NCBI GenBank assembly: GCA_965205055.1
Contig: OZ242030.1
Coordinates: forward strand, 2,232,001-2,296,000
DNA length: 64,000 nt
Reading direction: 5' to 3'
Source of the DNA: CBDBBY01 sp965205055
Lineage (GTDB): Bacteria; Pseudomonadota; Alphaproteobacteria; Rhodobacterales; Rhodobacteraceae
Positions 7,080 through 16,218 of this stretch are shown in pieces. The notes below the pieces were generated by a model, which was given only the letters and a program-made list of their open reading frames with translations, had not been told where the DNA came from and ran no database searches. How positions within the stretch are numbered: position 1 is the stretch's first letter; the number at the start of each line of letters is the position of its first letter. A program made the translations under genes and the position numbers.

Positions 7080-8849
7080 CTATTGCGCGGCTCCGAAGCT
7101 GCCGTAGACGGGGCCGGTGCGCAGCAAGGTGTTGTCGCAGCTGCCTCTGTTGCAGGCCGCGTCGGCCGACAGAAACCAATGCCCGGCCGTTTCCAGGCCT
7201 GAGAGATCGTCAGTGACGGGGCCGTAGAACGTTCCGCGGAAGACGGATTCATCCGCAGTGACGTAGGTGTCGAATTTCGCGGTCTTGTCCTTCCACTTGC
7301 TGTCGGAATTGTCGTAGTACTGCAGATACACGCCGCCTTCGTAGCTGCCGTCGGCATTGATCGTCGCGGCGTCCGCGGCGTAATCCCCCGTAGTGAACAC
7401 GCCATCGTTCGGTGCCGCCTCCCTCCGGGTCTTGTAGTTCGTTCCGGTCATGACAAGGCGCTCCCGCTTCTTGGGATCAATGATGGCGGCATGCGGATGC
7501 CAGGTTCCGTCCGGTCCGAGCATTTCAAAGCCGGAGATCACGCCGGAAATGCTTCCGCCGCCGGTGCCGCCGATGCTCGCGCTGAGTTCGATGTCGCCAC
7601 GCAGATCGACTCTGAGCGGTTGCGAATTGGTGGGGCCTGTCAGGTGCATGACCATCTGCGCCATCGTCGCGCCCCTGAACGTCGCGGACACGGCGTTATC
7701 GATGTCCGTCGTCCTTGCGTCGTCCGAGTCGGCGAAGGCGTCGTAGCCGAAATGGTATCCCGTCAGCCGGCCCACGGTTTTCCATCCACTGATGTTGTCG
7801 TTGTAGAGGAGCAAGCCGTACGCGGCATGCGAGAGGAACTGCACTTCATCGTCCCTGGTGTAGGGCGGCCCCTCCGCGTTCTCCAGATTCTTGTCGATTC
7901 GCGCCAGATTCGTCATCCACAGCTCGTAGGAGCCCAGATCGCGAGCCTCGACGTAATCAACGTCCCACGCCGCCTTGATATTGGCGTCGTTGGCGCTTGT
8001 GCCGGACGGCAGGGGGATCCTAGTGTTCCAGTACCACGCGTGGTGGCCGTGCGGAGCGGGAGAGGGCCTGCCGAACGTGACCTTCACGTCGTCATGTATC
8101 CAGTTCCCGCAGTCCGCGGTCGCGTCGGGCAGATCCCCATAGCACCCGTCCCATTTCCCGGTTCCGGTGGTGCCGTCGTCGGTGGTCCCCCGTACGCCGT
8201 CGGGCCCGCGGCCGTACCAGTCGTTGACATCCACCCCCATGTCGAACCTGCGCTGGAAATCGAAATAGATCGCGTTCCCGGCAATCTTGAAGACAAGGCC
8301 GTCCTCCGTCACCTGGGCCGAATAGAACAGCTTGCCGTCCGTGGCGCTCAGACCGATGGGCCGACGAGTCGTGGGATGATGAGTCACGGCGGTGCCGTCG
8401 TTCCCCTGCTCGTACACGCGGCCGCGCGCATCCGCCACCCGGATCGTGATCGCCCGCAAGGGCAGCTCCTCTATGGTTCCGGATCCGCCGGGTCCGAACA
8501 TGGTCTTTCCCGATGCGTATCGAACTCCGTCCTTTTGGATCTGCAGCCTGTCGCTGGCGGCGGTGCCCGTGCCGGCTGAGTCGGTCGCCGCGGCTCGCGC
8601 GACCCGCTCGAAAGTGGCCTGCCGCGAGGCAGGCCTCGCCGTGACCGTCCCCGAGGGAGGCCTCGACAGCGCCCATCCGTGCGACTGTGCTTCCGCCACC
8701 TCCAGAAGGGCGCCGGTGGCCGGATCGGTCGTCCTCGACAGGTCCGAACCGGCTTCCGACGCCCCTCCCGACGGATTCGATGGCCCGCCGGAGCAGGCCG
8801 CCAGCGCCAACCCGGATATGCTCAATAGTGCCAAAGCTCGCGATTTCAT
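7080..8849 (-). CDS. Surface lipoprotein with TbpB-like C-terminal barrel
   Basis: The 589-residue product starts MKSRALALLSISGLALAACS, a lipoprotein signal with lipobox LALAAC. A low-complexity linker follows. The C-terminal third has the signature of transferrin-binding-protein-B-like lipoprotein barrels: VFRGTFYGP at about residue 535, GLETAGHWFL and a final VYGSFGAAQ. Such proteins sit on the outer membrane surface, exported by Slam-type translocators in characterised species; the ligand here is unknown. The start at 8847-8849 is set by the signal peptide. It is paralogous to the gene just upstream (8932-11058), shares the internal segment YHFGYDAFADSDD/FHFGYDAFEDKED, and is followed by a terminator. 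No TonB receptor or Slam gene is in the window. Confidence 0.75.
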   Translation of the reverse strand: MKSRALALLSISGLALAACSGGPSNPSGGASEAGSDLSRTTDPATGALLEVAEAQSHGWALSRPPSGTVTARPASRQATFERVARAAATDSAGTGTAASDRLQIQKDGVRYASGKTMFGPGGSGTIEELPLRAITIRVADARGRVYEQGNDGTAVTHHPTTRRPIGLSATDGKLFYSAQVTEDGLVFKIAGNAIYFDFQRRFDMGVDVNDWYGRGPDGVRGTTDDGTTGTGKWDGCYGDLPDATADCGNWIHDDVKVTFGRPSPAPHGHHAWYWNTRIPLPSGTSANDANIKAAWDVDYVEARDLGSYELWMTNLARIDKNLENAEGPPYTRDDEVQFLSHAAYGLLLYNDNISGWKTVGRLTGYHFGYDAFADSDDARTTDIDNAVSATFRGATMAQMVMHLTGPTNSQPLRVDLRGDIELSASIGGTGGGSISGVISGFEMLGPDGTWHPHAAIIDPKKRERLVMTGTNYKTRREAAPNDGVFTTGDYAADAATINADGSYEGGVYLQYYDNSDSKWKDKTAKFDTYVTADESVFRGTFYGPVTDDLSGLETAGHWFLSADAACNRGSCDNTLLRTGPVYGSFGAAQ

Positions 8850-8931
8850 CGTTCTTGCTCCTGTTCGTCGTTTCGCCGCGACCGATTCGGAGCTCCCGCT
8901 CCGGGCGGTCGCGCTGCGAGAGAGATCGTCA

Positions 8932-11058
8932 TCAATTGGTTCCGGCCGTCCCCACCGCTCCGAAGCTGGCGACGATGCCGCCCCAGCGCTCCCTTCTGGC
9001 GTCGCCCTCGAGATACCAGTAGCCGGCAGTCTCGAGATTGTCGCGGGGGCCGTAGAGGGTTCCGCCGAACTCGGAAGAATTCGAGCTGTGGGAGGGATTG
9101 AAGTCCCAGGTCTTCGGCTTCCACACGCTGTCGGTCGAGTCCCAGTACTGCAGGTAGACCGCGCCCTTGTAGCTTCCGTCCGCACCGATCGGCGCGCCCG
9201 CCGCCGTCGCCGTGAAATCCTGGCCGTTCAGACCGAAGCTGTCGTTGGCGAACACCAGCCGGTCCGCCCGGTCCGTATCGTCTTTGATGTCCACGGCCCT
9301 CTCGAACCGGACCCACCGCCCCTCGGGAGACAGCTTCTCCAGACTCGTGACCTGTCCGTATATGGTGTTCGCGCCCGACCCGATGCGGGCGTTGAGAACG
9401 ACGTCTCCCCTTATGTCCACCCGGAGCGGGTTCGGGTTGTTGAAGGTCTGATACATGAAGCCCATCGTCCGGCCGTCGAACCGCACAACGATCGGCGTCG
9501 CGAGATCGGTGGTCTTCTTGTCCTCCTTGTCCTCGAACGCGTCGTAGCCGAAGTGGAACGCCTGCACCCGGCTGGGCAGCAAATAGTCGGTCAGCGTGTC
9601 CGTGTGGACGAACACCCCGTAGGCCGCGTACTTGAGATACCGAGCGACGTCGTCGGCGCGGGACCGCTGGCCCTTTCCGGCGGCCGGCTCGAGATTCCTG
9701 TCGTAGCCGCCGTGGTTCGTCACCCAGAGTTGATAGAGCCCGAGATCCCAGTCGTTCCGCCCGTTCTGGAACGTCGGCAGCAGATTCGGATGCGAAGCGG
9801 ATTGGCCCTCCGGAAACGGAACCCGGGAGTTCCAGTAGTAGACCGGCTCGCCGTTCGGGGAATTGCGGCTGCCGCTCAGGCCCGCCTGCCAAGTGATCTC
9901 CAGATCGTCGGAATTCCACGCCGAGCACTGCGCCAGATCCGACTGCCAGCAATAGTTGTCGTCGGACCCTCCCGTTTGCCCGTCCGCGCCTAGATCCTTC
10001 CAAGCGTCCTTCGTGCTCCCGATGTCGAAGCGGCGCTGGGTGTCGTGGAAGGTCACGCCCGCCCCGCCGAACTTGTACACGATCTGGCCGGAGCCGAGAT
10101 TGATCGAGGAGACCGGCACCCCGTCCGTCTCCGTGTAGGTCGTCTCCGTGCCGTCGCGCCCTTGGATCTTGACGTCCCCGGCCGTCGTCGTCCCGATGCG
10201 CAGCGTGAGATCCCGAAGGGGCAGCTCGTCGGATCCCGTCCTGTCCGCCGCGATCACCCGCTTCCCGGTCGAATAGGGCACGGCGGCCGTCGCGATCTTC
10301 AGTCGGGCGGATTCCGCAAGCGCCGTTCCGTCGCTCGCGGCGCGCGGATAGCGCTTGATCGCGCTCATGCCTGCGGGCCCCGGGCCACCATCCGCCGGGC
10401 CCGAACCCGGATCCGTCGTCGCGGAAACGCGCTGCTTCGCCGTCTCAATCTGCTGGTTGGCCGAACGAACCAACGTCAAAGTCGCCTGCGCCCGCCCTCG
10501 CACCTCTTGCGCATAGCTTTGCGCCTGGGGCCCCGCTCCGTCCGCTCCGTCGGCCGCCAAAGCGGCCTGCGCGGCATCAAGCCCTCTAGTCGCGCCCGAG
10601 AGTGCCGCCGCAAGCAGAGTTTGAACATTGTTGAGAGCTGTCCGCGCAGCGGACCGCTCTTCCGTAGTCGACGCCGCCGCCGCAAGCGCCACTGCGGATT
10701 GGATCTGACCTCGAACTTGCTCCAAGGCCACTCTCGCGGTCCAATGCGTCTCGTCCGCGCGAGCCGCTGCCAATCTCAAGGTCGCGGTCGCGCGCTGCGC
10801 CTCGGGCGCGTCCTGCAGTTGCTGCGCAGCACGCTCGACAGCCTGCTTCGCATCGTCCAGCTTGCTTCTAGCGTCCTGCAGCGCTTCCGACTCCGGCTCC
10901 GGCTCCGTCGGTTGACCCGGCTCCGTCGGTTGACCCGGCTCGCCTCCCGTTCCAGGGCCCGTCGTCCCGCCTCCCGTCCCGGAGGGCGGAGTCTCGCTGC
11001 CCGAGCAGGCCACGAGCCCAAAGCCCAGAATTATTGCCAATAGACCATTTTTTGCCAT
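8932..11058 (-). CDS. Surface lipoprotein with alpha-helical N-domain and TbpB-like barrel
   Basis: The 708-residue product starts MAKNGLLAIILGFGLVACSG, a lipoprotein signal with lipobox GLVAC. A Gly/Thr/Pro linker contains a two-copy GQPTEP repeat encoded by an 18-bp tandem repeat (10901-10936). Residues about 55-200 are Ala/Gln-rich and predicted helical, with heptad-like spacing (KLDDAKQAVERAAQQLQDA). The C-terminal part matches the downstream paralogue and carries the TbpB-like elements FGGTLYGP, NLETAGYWYLEG and VASFGAV. It probably forms an operon with the gene at 7080-8849, 82 bp downstream. The helical extension distinguishes it from its paralogue and could act as a stalk or ligand-binding module (inference). 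Confidence 0.75.
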   Translation of the reverse strand: MAKNGLLAIILGFGLVACSGSETPPSGTGGGTTGPGTGGEPGQPTEPGQPTEPEPESEALQDARSKLDDAKQAVERAAQQLQDAPEAQRATATLRLAAARADETHWTARVALEQVRGQIQSAVALAAAASTTEERSAARTALNNVQTLLAAALSGATRGLDAAQAALAADGADGAGPQAQSYAQEVRGRAQATLTLVRSANQQIETAKQRVSATTDPGSGPADGGPGPAGMSAIKRYPRAASDGTALAESARLKIATAAVPYSTGKRVIAADRTGSDELPLRDLTLRIGTTTAGDVKIQGRDGTETTYTETDGVPVSSINLGSGQIVYKFGGAGVTFHDTQRRFDIGSTKDAWKDLGADGQTGGSDDNYCWQSDLAQCSAWNSDDLEITWQAGLSGSRNSPNGEPVYYWNSRVPFPEGQSASHPNLLPTFQNGRNDWDLGLYQLWVTNHGGYDRNLEPAAGKGQRSRADDVARYLKYAAYGVFVHTDTLTDYLLPSRVQAFHFGYDAFEDKEDKKTTDLATPIVVRFDGRTMGFMYQTFNNPNPLRVDIRGDVVLNARIGSGANTIYGQVTSLEKLSPEGRWVRFERAVDIKDDTDRADRLVFANDSFGLNGQDFTATAAGAPIGADGSYKGAVYLQYWDSTDSVWKPKTWDFNPSHSSNSSEFGGTLYGPRDNLETAGYWYLEGDARRERWGGIVASFGAVGTAGTN

Positions 11059-11482
11059 TGTCGCCGCCTCAATCTATACCACGCCTAAAATTAAAGTATA
11101 CCACGCCCCAATCCCGAATTACATACTCGGTTCTGTTCTAGCTTCGGATTGAAAACGTAGCTAACTCGTAGTTTAATTCGGTTGTTTGATCAATCCATAA
11201 CCTCAGCTGGGCCTCAGCCCCCCCCCCCTCCCTGCCCGTTGGTTGTTTGATCAACTCAGCAATTCAGCCCCCGATTTTGAGAAAATATAACTAATTCAAA
11301 TATTTACGTCTGATAACCGAGTTCTTTGCCGAAGTTGCGAAACTGCAACAGCGCGTCGCCTCGAATCCTGGGCGGGTCTCAGAGCTTGAACGAAAATTCA
11401 GCAGCTTCGCCTAGATGTTGAGTGGCCTCGCCAAGATGTGGTATCTTTCGTCAACCTTGAACCCGACAAAAGGATACCTGAC
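11059..11482. other. Non-coding gap upstream of the lipoprotein operon and the IS
   Basis: This 424-bp stretch is AT-rich, unlike its neighbours. It contains the likely promoter of the minus-strand lipoprotein genes, the poly-C tract and 13-bp direct repeats at 11181-11254, and the left flank of the IS5-family element. I see no gene. IS ends could not be fixed by eye. Confidence 0.5.
11181..11254. repeat. 13-bp direct repeats flanking an 11-base poly-C tract
   Basis: GTTGTTTGATCAA occurs at 11181-11193 and again at 11242-11254. Between them lies an uninterrupted run of 11 C at 11218-11228. The block is 120-200 bp upstream of the lipoprotein start at 11058. Homopolymer runs of this length next to surface-protein genes are known sites of slipped-strand phase variation; whether this one lies in the promoter cannot be told from sequence. 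Confidence 0.55.
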
Positions 11483-12319
11483 ATGCCCTGGAACGAGACC
11501 ACCAAAACCGAGTATACACGCCCTCGGGATCGATTCGGAAGCGATTTGACGGATGAGGAATGGAATTTGGTCGAACCGTGCCTTCCGCCTCCGTCCAAGA
11601 GAGGACGCCCCCGCAAGACCGACCTTCGGGAGGTGTTCAATGCGATCCAGTTTGTGCTCGCCACCGGAGGCCAGTGGCGGGCGATTCCTCATTGTTTTCC
11701 ACCAGCTGCGACGGTCCAGTATTATTTCCATCTCTGGAGTCGCAACGGGGTCATCGACCGGATGACGGACAGGCTTCGCGCCCTCGGGCGCAAGCTGGCG
11801 GGACGCTCCGCGACCCCGACAGCGGCGGCGATCGACACCCAATCGGTGAAGACGACGGAGAGCGGCGGGCCTTCGGGCTACGACGCGGGCAAGAAGGTCA
11901 AGGGGCGCAAGCGACACCTCGTCGTCGACGCCGAAGGGTTCCCGCTCGGGCTCGCCGTCCACGCGGCTTCGGTGCAGGATCGGGACGGAGCTCCGGCGGT
12001 GATCCTCGGAGTGCTGGAGAAGGCGCCGCAAATCAAGAAAATCTGGGCGGACGGCGGATATCAAGGAAAGAAGCTGGCGTCCGCGCTCAAGAAGCTCGGC
12101 ATCGGATCCGATCTTGAGATCATCAAAAAACCCAAGGATGTCAAAGGCTTCACGGTTCTCTACCGCCGCTGGGTCGTGGAGCGGACCTTCGCCTGGATGT
12201 CGCGCTGCCGGCGTCTGGCGAAGGACTACGAGCGGAGCTTGGAGAGCTCTCTGGCGTGGGCGCAGCTGGCCGCGTGCCGCTTCATGATGCGCCGGATCGC
12301 AAGAGCCACAACATGCTGA
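11483..12319 (+). CDS. IS5-family transposase, intact
   Basis: DDE transposase of 278 residues. The N-terminal DUF4096-type domain (about 14-95) has FGSDLTDEEWNLVEPCLPP, RGRPRKTDLREVFNAI and GGQWRAIPHCFPP. The catalytic triad is visible: first Asp in AAIDTQSVKT, second Asp in WADGGYQG, and Glu in VVERTFAWMSRCRRL. The ATG at 11483 gives the usual short MPWNETTKTEYTR N-terminus; an in-frame upstream start at 11438 is less likely. The reading frame is complete, so the element may still be mobile. I could not identify its terminal inverted repeats or target duplication by eye. It lies between the lipoprotein promoter region and topA. Confidence 0.92.
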   Translation: MPWNETTKTEYTRPRDRFGSDLTDEEWNLVEPCLPPPSKRGRPRKTDLREVFNAIQFVLATGGQWRAIPHCFPPAATVQYYFHLWSRNGVIDRMTDRLRALGRKLAGRSATPTAAAIDTQSVKTTESGGPSGYDAGKKVKGRKRHLVVDAEGFPLGLAVHAASVQDRDGAPAVILGVLEKAPQIKKIWADGGYQGKKLASALKKLGIGSDLEIIKKPKDVKGFTVLYRRWVVERTFAWMSRCRRLAKDYERSLESSLAWAQLAACRFMMRRIARATTC

Positions 12320-12812
12320 TAATAAGTAATAAAATGGGATTCATGAATTTCCGTTCATACTCTCAGGCAATTTGCCTTGCGGACGAGCGAGTCTGATTCC
12401 ATGATTCCGTCGCGCTGCAGCTTGCCGTTCCCTGCCCGCTGCAGCGAACCGGCCTCGCTGGCGCGAAGCCAAGCCGATTGTCCCGCAAAGCCTTGAGCAG
12501 GGCGAAAGGGATTCACGCAACCACGGCAGCATCATTGCTGCGAATACGATTAAGGGCCGGATGATCGATATGGCGTTTCAAACAAATTGTCGAGCATCGG
12601 CGCACGGTTTGAGAAACCGTTCACGCTCCTTTCGGCGCAGGGAATGCTGCTTGATCATCATAGGCAATCAAAATCTTTCACGACGCGGGTTGGTCTGCAG
12701 TTCATCCGACAAATCGCGGCGGCAACTCTGATCAAGCAGCATTGACATGCTTGCGGTTGAGTCCATATGTCCCGTTCGTTGATTGCCCAGATTTGGAACA
12801 AACGGAGCCTGG
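12320..12812. other. Gap before topA, with inverted repeats but no gene
   Basis: This 493-bp stretch has no credible reading frame. A 7-bp hairpin ACGGTTT/AAACCGT with a 3-base loop lies at 12604-12620. A perfect 15-bp inverted repeat has arms at 12643-12657 and 12729-12743, the left arm reading AATGCTGCTTGATCA. A 9-bp pair GGCAATCAA/TTGATTGCC lies at 12662-12670 and 12779-12787. The pairs overlap and may mark the ends of a small non-autonomous element or a decayed IS. Confidence 0.5.
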
Positions 12813-15371
12813 ATGCCGGTCGTAGTCGTCGAGTCGCCTGCAAAAGCCAAGACAATCGAACGATATTTGGGGCCGAACTACAAGGTCTTGGCTTCGTTCG
12901 GACATATTAGGGACCTTCCCGAAACCGACGGTTCCGTCGACACTTCAAACGACTTCGGCATGAAGTGGCAGGTGCCGAGCAGGTCGCAAAAACACATTCG
13001 TGCGATCGCCGAAGCGCTCAGGACGGACAGCCGCCTCATTCTGGCTACCGATCCGGACAGGGAAGGCGAGGCGATCAGCTGGCACGTCAGCGAAGTCTTG
13101 AAATCCAAGCGCGGCATCAAGCGAATTGAATGTCCGGAACGCGTCGTTTTCAACGCGATCACGAAAGCCGCCGTGCTCGATGCGATGGAAAATCCGCGCC
13201 GGATCGATATGGAGCTTGTCGAAGCTTATTTCGCACGCCGATCTTTGGACTATCTGGTGGGCTTCACGCTCTCCCCGGTGCTGTGGAGGAAACTCCCCGG
13301 AGCTCGCTCCGCGGGCAGAGTGCAATCCGTCTGCCTGCGGATCATTGTCGAACGCGAAATGGAAATTGAAGCGTTCAAGCCCAGGGAGCACTGGACGGTC
13401 AATGCGGTTCTATTGAACCGCGAGAAGGAGGAGTTCACAGCCCGTCTTTCCATGCTGGACGGCAAAAAACTCAAGAAATTCGACCTCAAGGACAAAGACT
13501 CGGCTGAGAGAGCCGCAAAGGCGGTCGGCAGCAGCGAACTGCATGTGGAATCGATCGTTTCCGCTCCGAAACGCTCATTTCCCCCGCCTCCCTTCGTGAC
13601 GGCGACGCTGCAGCAGGAGGCAAGCCGCAAACTCGGTTTGAATCCGCGACGCACCATGAGGGTCGCGCAAGCACTGTATGAAGCCGGGCACATCACCTAC
13701 ATGCGGACGGACGGAGTCGACATAGCCCCCGAAGCCGTCGCGGCGGCGCGAACGGAAATCTCCCGCCGTTTCGGGAACGACTACCTCCCCGCGAAAGCCC
13801 GGGTTTACAAGACGAAGGCCAAGAATGCGCAGGAAGCTCACGAATGCATCAGGCCGACTGATGTTTCCGTGGAAGCGCGGTTCCTGAGTTCGGCGGACGC
13901 CGATCAGCGAAAACTATACGATCTGGTGCGGACCCGGGCGCTGGCAAGCCAGATGGAGCCGGCGAAATTCCTGCAGACGACCGCCGAAATCAGATCCGAG
14001 GACAAAAGCGTCGGCCTCGTCGCCAACGGACGAGTCATGCTTTTCGACGGCTACAGGCGCGTATATGTCGAAGGCGATGACGACGCCGACAACGCCTCGA
14101 AATCAACCGGAAAGTCCGATGCCGATTCGGAGACCGGGGCCAAAGCCGAGAATGCGAAACTCCCAAAGCTTGAAGAGGGCGTTCCGCTTTCCCTCAGGAA
14201 AGCGGAGCCGGAGCAGCATTTCACGAAAGCTCCTGCGCGTTACACCGAAGCCTCGCTCGTCAAAAGGATGGTCGAACTCGGCATCGGCAGGCCATCGACG
14301 TATTCGTCCATCGTATCCACAATTCAAGACAGAGGATACGTCAAACAGGAAAAGCGACGGCTCCGTCCGGAGCCCATGGGTCGGCTTCTTACCGCCTTCC
14401 TCATCATGCACTTCCAAAAATACGTCGAGTTCAAATTCACCGCGAACCTGGAGGAGGAGCTCGACGAAATCACAAGCGGAAAACGCACCCGCGTCAATGT
14501 TCTTTCTTCATTCTGGAACGATTTTTCGGCCGCCGTCGAAGAGATTTCAGAGCTGCGGATATCCGACGTCCTGACGGAACTGACAGATTGGCTGGCACCG
14601 CATTATTTTCCCGACGCAGCAGGCGCGAACGGACATCGCACCTGCCCGAAATGCAACGAGGGCCTGCTCAGAATCAAAACGGCCAAGGCGGGCGGCGCAT
14701 TTTTCGGATGCGATCGCTATCCGGCTTGCGGTTTCGTCCGCGCGCTGGACGGACTCGGCGATCATGATCCCGAACAATCCAATGAGGAACGCTTGCTCGG
14801 CACGGATCCGCGCGGGGCTCCCGTCACCCTCCGCGCGGGCCGCTTCGGGCCTTACGTCCAATTGGGTCCGCTCGAAGGAGACACGCAGAAACCCAAAAGG
14901 GCCTCGCTGCCGAAAGGGGTCGAAGTGGAGACCGTTGATCTTTCAAGGGCTCTCGAACTCTTGTCGCTTCCGCGGACAGTTGGCGCGCATCCCGAAGACA
15001 AGCAGATGATCGTCGCGTCGATCGGGCCGTACGGACCTTATTTGAAGCATGGAAAGAAATACGTGTCGCTTGAGGATTCAGCGGAAGTCTTCACCATCGG
15101 AATGAACAGAGCTGTTGAACTTTTGGCGCAACAGCCCGTCCGCGGGACTCGCGGATCGGCGACCGCCCTGAAGGAGCTCGGAGAGCATCCCGAAGGCGGA
15201 GGAGAAATTCGCGTGCTCGACGGCCGGTACGGTCCCTATGTCAAATGGAATAAAATCAACGCCACTCTGCCGAAGGGCGCCGATCCCAAGGAGATCACCC
15301 TCGCTCAAGCTCTTGATCTCATAGCGGCGAAAGCGAGTCGGGGCCGCCGCAAGCCGACCGGCAAAAAATAA
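12813..15371 (+). CDS. topA: DNA topoisomerase I
   Basis: Type IA topoisomerase that relaxes negative supercoils by single-strand passage. The 852-residue product begins MPVVVVESPAKAKTIERYLG (TOPRIM domain, residues about 1-140, with the acidic motif ATDPDREGEAISWH). The catalytic tyrosine is in HITYMRTDGVDI at about residue 300. The C-terminal part has a four-cysteine zinc ribbon (CPKCNEGLLRIK, then FFGCDRYPACGF) and several GPYGPY-type topoisomerase C-repeats. The ATG at 12813 starts exactly at the conserved N-terminus. A rather acidic insert lies at about residues 425-455. It stands alone, without the dprA or rnr neighbours often seen. Confidence 0.97.
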   Translation: MPVVVVESPAKAKTIERYLGPNYKVLASFGHIRDLPETDGSVDTSNDFGMKWQVPSRSQKHIRAIAEALRTDSRLILATDPDREGEAISWHVSEVLKSKRGIKRIECPERVVFNAITKAAVLDAMENPRRIDMELVEAYFARRSLDYLVGFTLSPVLWRKLPGARSAGRVQSVCLRIIVEREMEIEAFKPREHWTVNAVLLNREKEEFTARLSMLDGKKLKKFDLKDKDSAERAAKAVGSSELHVESIVSAPKRSFPPPPFVTATLQQEASRKLGLNPRRTMRVAQALYEAGHITYMRTDGVDIAPEAVAAARTEISRRFGNDYLPAKARVYKTKAKNAQEAHECIRPTDVSVEARFLSSADADQRKLYDLVRTRALASQMEPAKFLQTTAEIRSEDKSVGLVANGRVMLFDGYRRVYVEGDDDADNASKSTGKSDADSETGAKAENAKLPKLEEGVPLSLRKAEPEQHFTKAPARYTEASLVKRMVELGIGRPSTYSSIVSTIQDRGYVKQEKRRLRPEPMGRLLTAFLIMHFQKYVEFKFTANLEEELDEITSGKRTRVNVLSSFWNDFSAAVEEISELRISDVLTELTDWLAPHYFPDAAGANGHRTCPKCNEGLLRIKTAKAGGAFFGCDRYPACGFVRALDGLGDHDPEQSNEERLLGTDPRGAPVTLRAGRFGPYVQLGPLEGDTQKPKRASLPKGVEVETVDLSRALELLSLPRTVGAHPEDKQMIVASIGPYGPYLKHGKKYVSLEDSAEVFTIGMNRAVELLAQQPVRGTRGSATALKELGEHPEGGGEIRVLDGRYGPYVKWNKINATLPKGADPKEITLAQALDLIAAKASRGRRKPTGKK

Positions 15372-15532
15372 TGTGAGCGCACGCCGGCGAGCTTGCGAAT
15401 CGTTCGGCGAATTGGGAAGATGGCGAGCGTTGCAGCGGAATGCCCAGCAGCGCGCGCCGCGAGGTGAATCAGCATCAAGACGAACCGGAAATGCTATCCG
15501 GACATCGGATTCGGACAAAGTAAGGCATCGCA

Positions 15533-15934
15533 TTGATTGAACGCTTGAACCACGTGGCGATCGCCGTGCCGGAACTGGGCTCCGCGTCAGCCAAGTATCG
15601 CGACGCGCTCGGCGCGAAAGTGTCGGAGCCGCAGGACTTGCCTGAGCACGGAGTGACCGTCGTCTTCGTCGAGCTCCGGAACGCCAAGATTGAATTGATG
15701 GCGCCGCTGGGTCAAAATAGTCCGATTGCAGGCTTTCTGGCAAAAAACCCGTCCGGCGGGATTCATCACATCTGTTTCGAGGTTCCCGACATCGCAGCCG
15801 CGAGCGAGGCGCTGTCTTCGCAAAACGTCAGACTGCTGGACAGCGAGCCGCGCGTCGGCGCGCATGGAATGCCGGTGATGTTCGCGCACCCCAAGGAATT
15901 CAACGGAACTTTGATCGAAATCGAGGAAGCTTGA
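15533..15934 (+). CDS. mce: Methylmalonyl-CoA epimerase
   Basis: VOC-fold metalloenzyme that interconverts (R)- and (S)-methylmalonyl-CoA in propionyl-CoA metabolism. The 133-residue product has the N-terminal metal histidine in RLNHVAIAVPEL, the family segment VVFVELRNAKIELMAPLG, the central GGIHHICFEVPDI and the C-terminal metal glutamate in FNGTLIEIEE. The start appears to be TTG at 15533; no nearer ATG exists that keeps the conserved first strand. Its stop overlaps the start region of the next gene, a DUF1467 protein, which is the usual partner in alphaproteobacteria. Confidence 0.87.
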   Translation: MIERLNHVAIAVPELGSASAKYRDALGAKVSEPQDLPEHGVTVVFVELRNAKIELMAPLGQNSPIAGFLAKNPSGGIHHICFEVPDIAAASEALSSQNVRLLDSEPRVGAHGMPVMFAHPKEFNGTLIEIEEA

Positions 15935-15936
15935 AG

Positions 15937-16218
15937 ATGTCAATCATGTCCGCGCTCGTACTGTTCGCCGTCATCTGGTTCCTCTGCCTTTTCATCGTCC
16001 TTCCCATGCGGGTGCGATCCCAGGAAGAATCCGGGGAAGTTAGTTTGGGCACGCCTCCTTCGGCGCCCGCCAATCCGTTGCTGAAGCAGAAAGTCAAATG
16101 GGCGACCATTGCTGCGGTCCTGATTTGGATTCCCGTCGCCGCCGTGATTTGGTCCGGAATCGTATCAGTTTCCGACATCGATCTGTTCAATCGCTGGGGA
16201 GACGGCCAATACGGCTGA
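15937..16218 (+). CDS. DUF1467 family membrane protein
   Basis: Small protein of 93 residues with two membrane helices (about 4-24, SALVLFAVIWFLCLFIVLPM, and 58-80, WATIAAVLIWIPVAAVIW). The segment LPMRVRSQEE after helix 1 and the spacing between helices match the DUF1467 family, which is common beside methylmalonyl-CoA epimerase in alphaproteobacteria. Function is unknown. The ATG at 15937 starts two bases after the mce stop codon; a TTG at 15931 is an alternative that would overlap mce. Confidence 0.78.
   Translation: MSIMSALVLFAVIWFLCLFIVLPMRVRSQEESGEVSLGTPPSAPANPLLKQKVKWATIAAVLIWIPVAAVIWSGIVSVSDIDLFNRWGDGQYG

Noticed and set aside
6794..7405. Minus-strand frame of 203 codons running past the lipoprotein 3' end
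   Set aside because: Half of it is an out-of-register reading of the lipoprotein gene, and the rest crosses a clear terminator.
7491..9993. Long plus-strand open frames (7491-8579 and 8392-9993) opposite the lipoprotein genes
   Set aside because: They are antisense to two genes with clear lipoprotein signals and conserved C-termini. High GC makes long accidental frames common, and the products show no domains.
11400..12345. Exact ends and target duplication of the IS5-family element
   Set aside because: I compared the flanks of the transposase gene by eye and found no convincing terminal inverted repeats, so only the gene is annotated.
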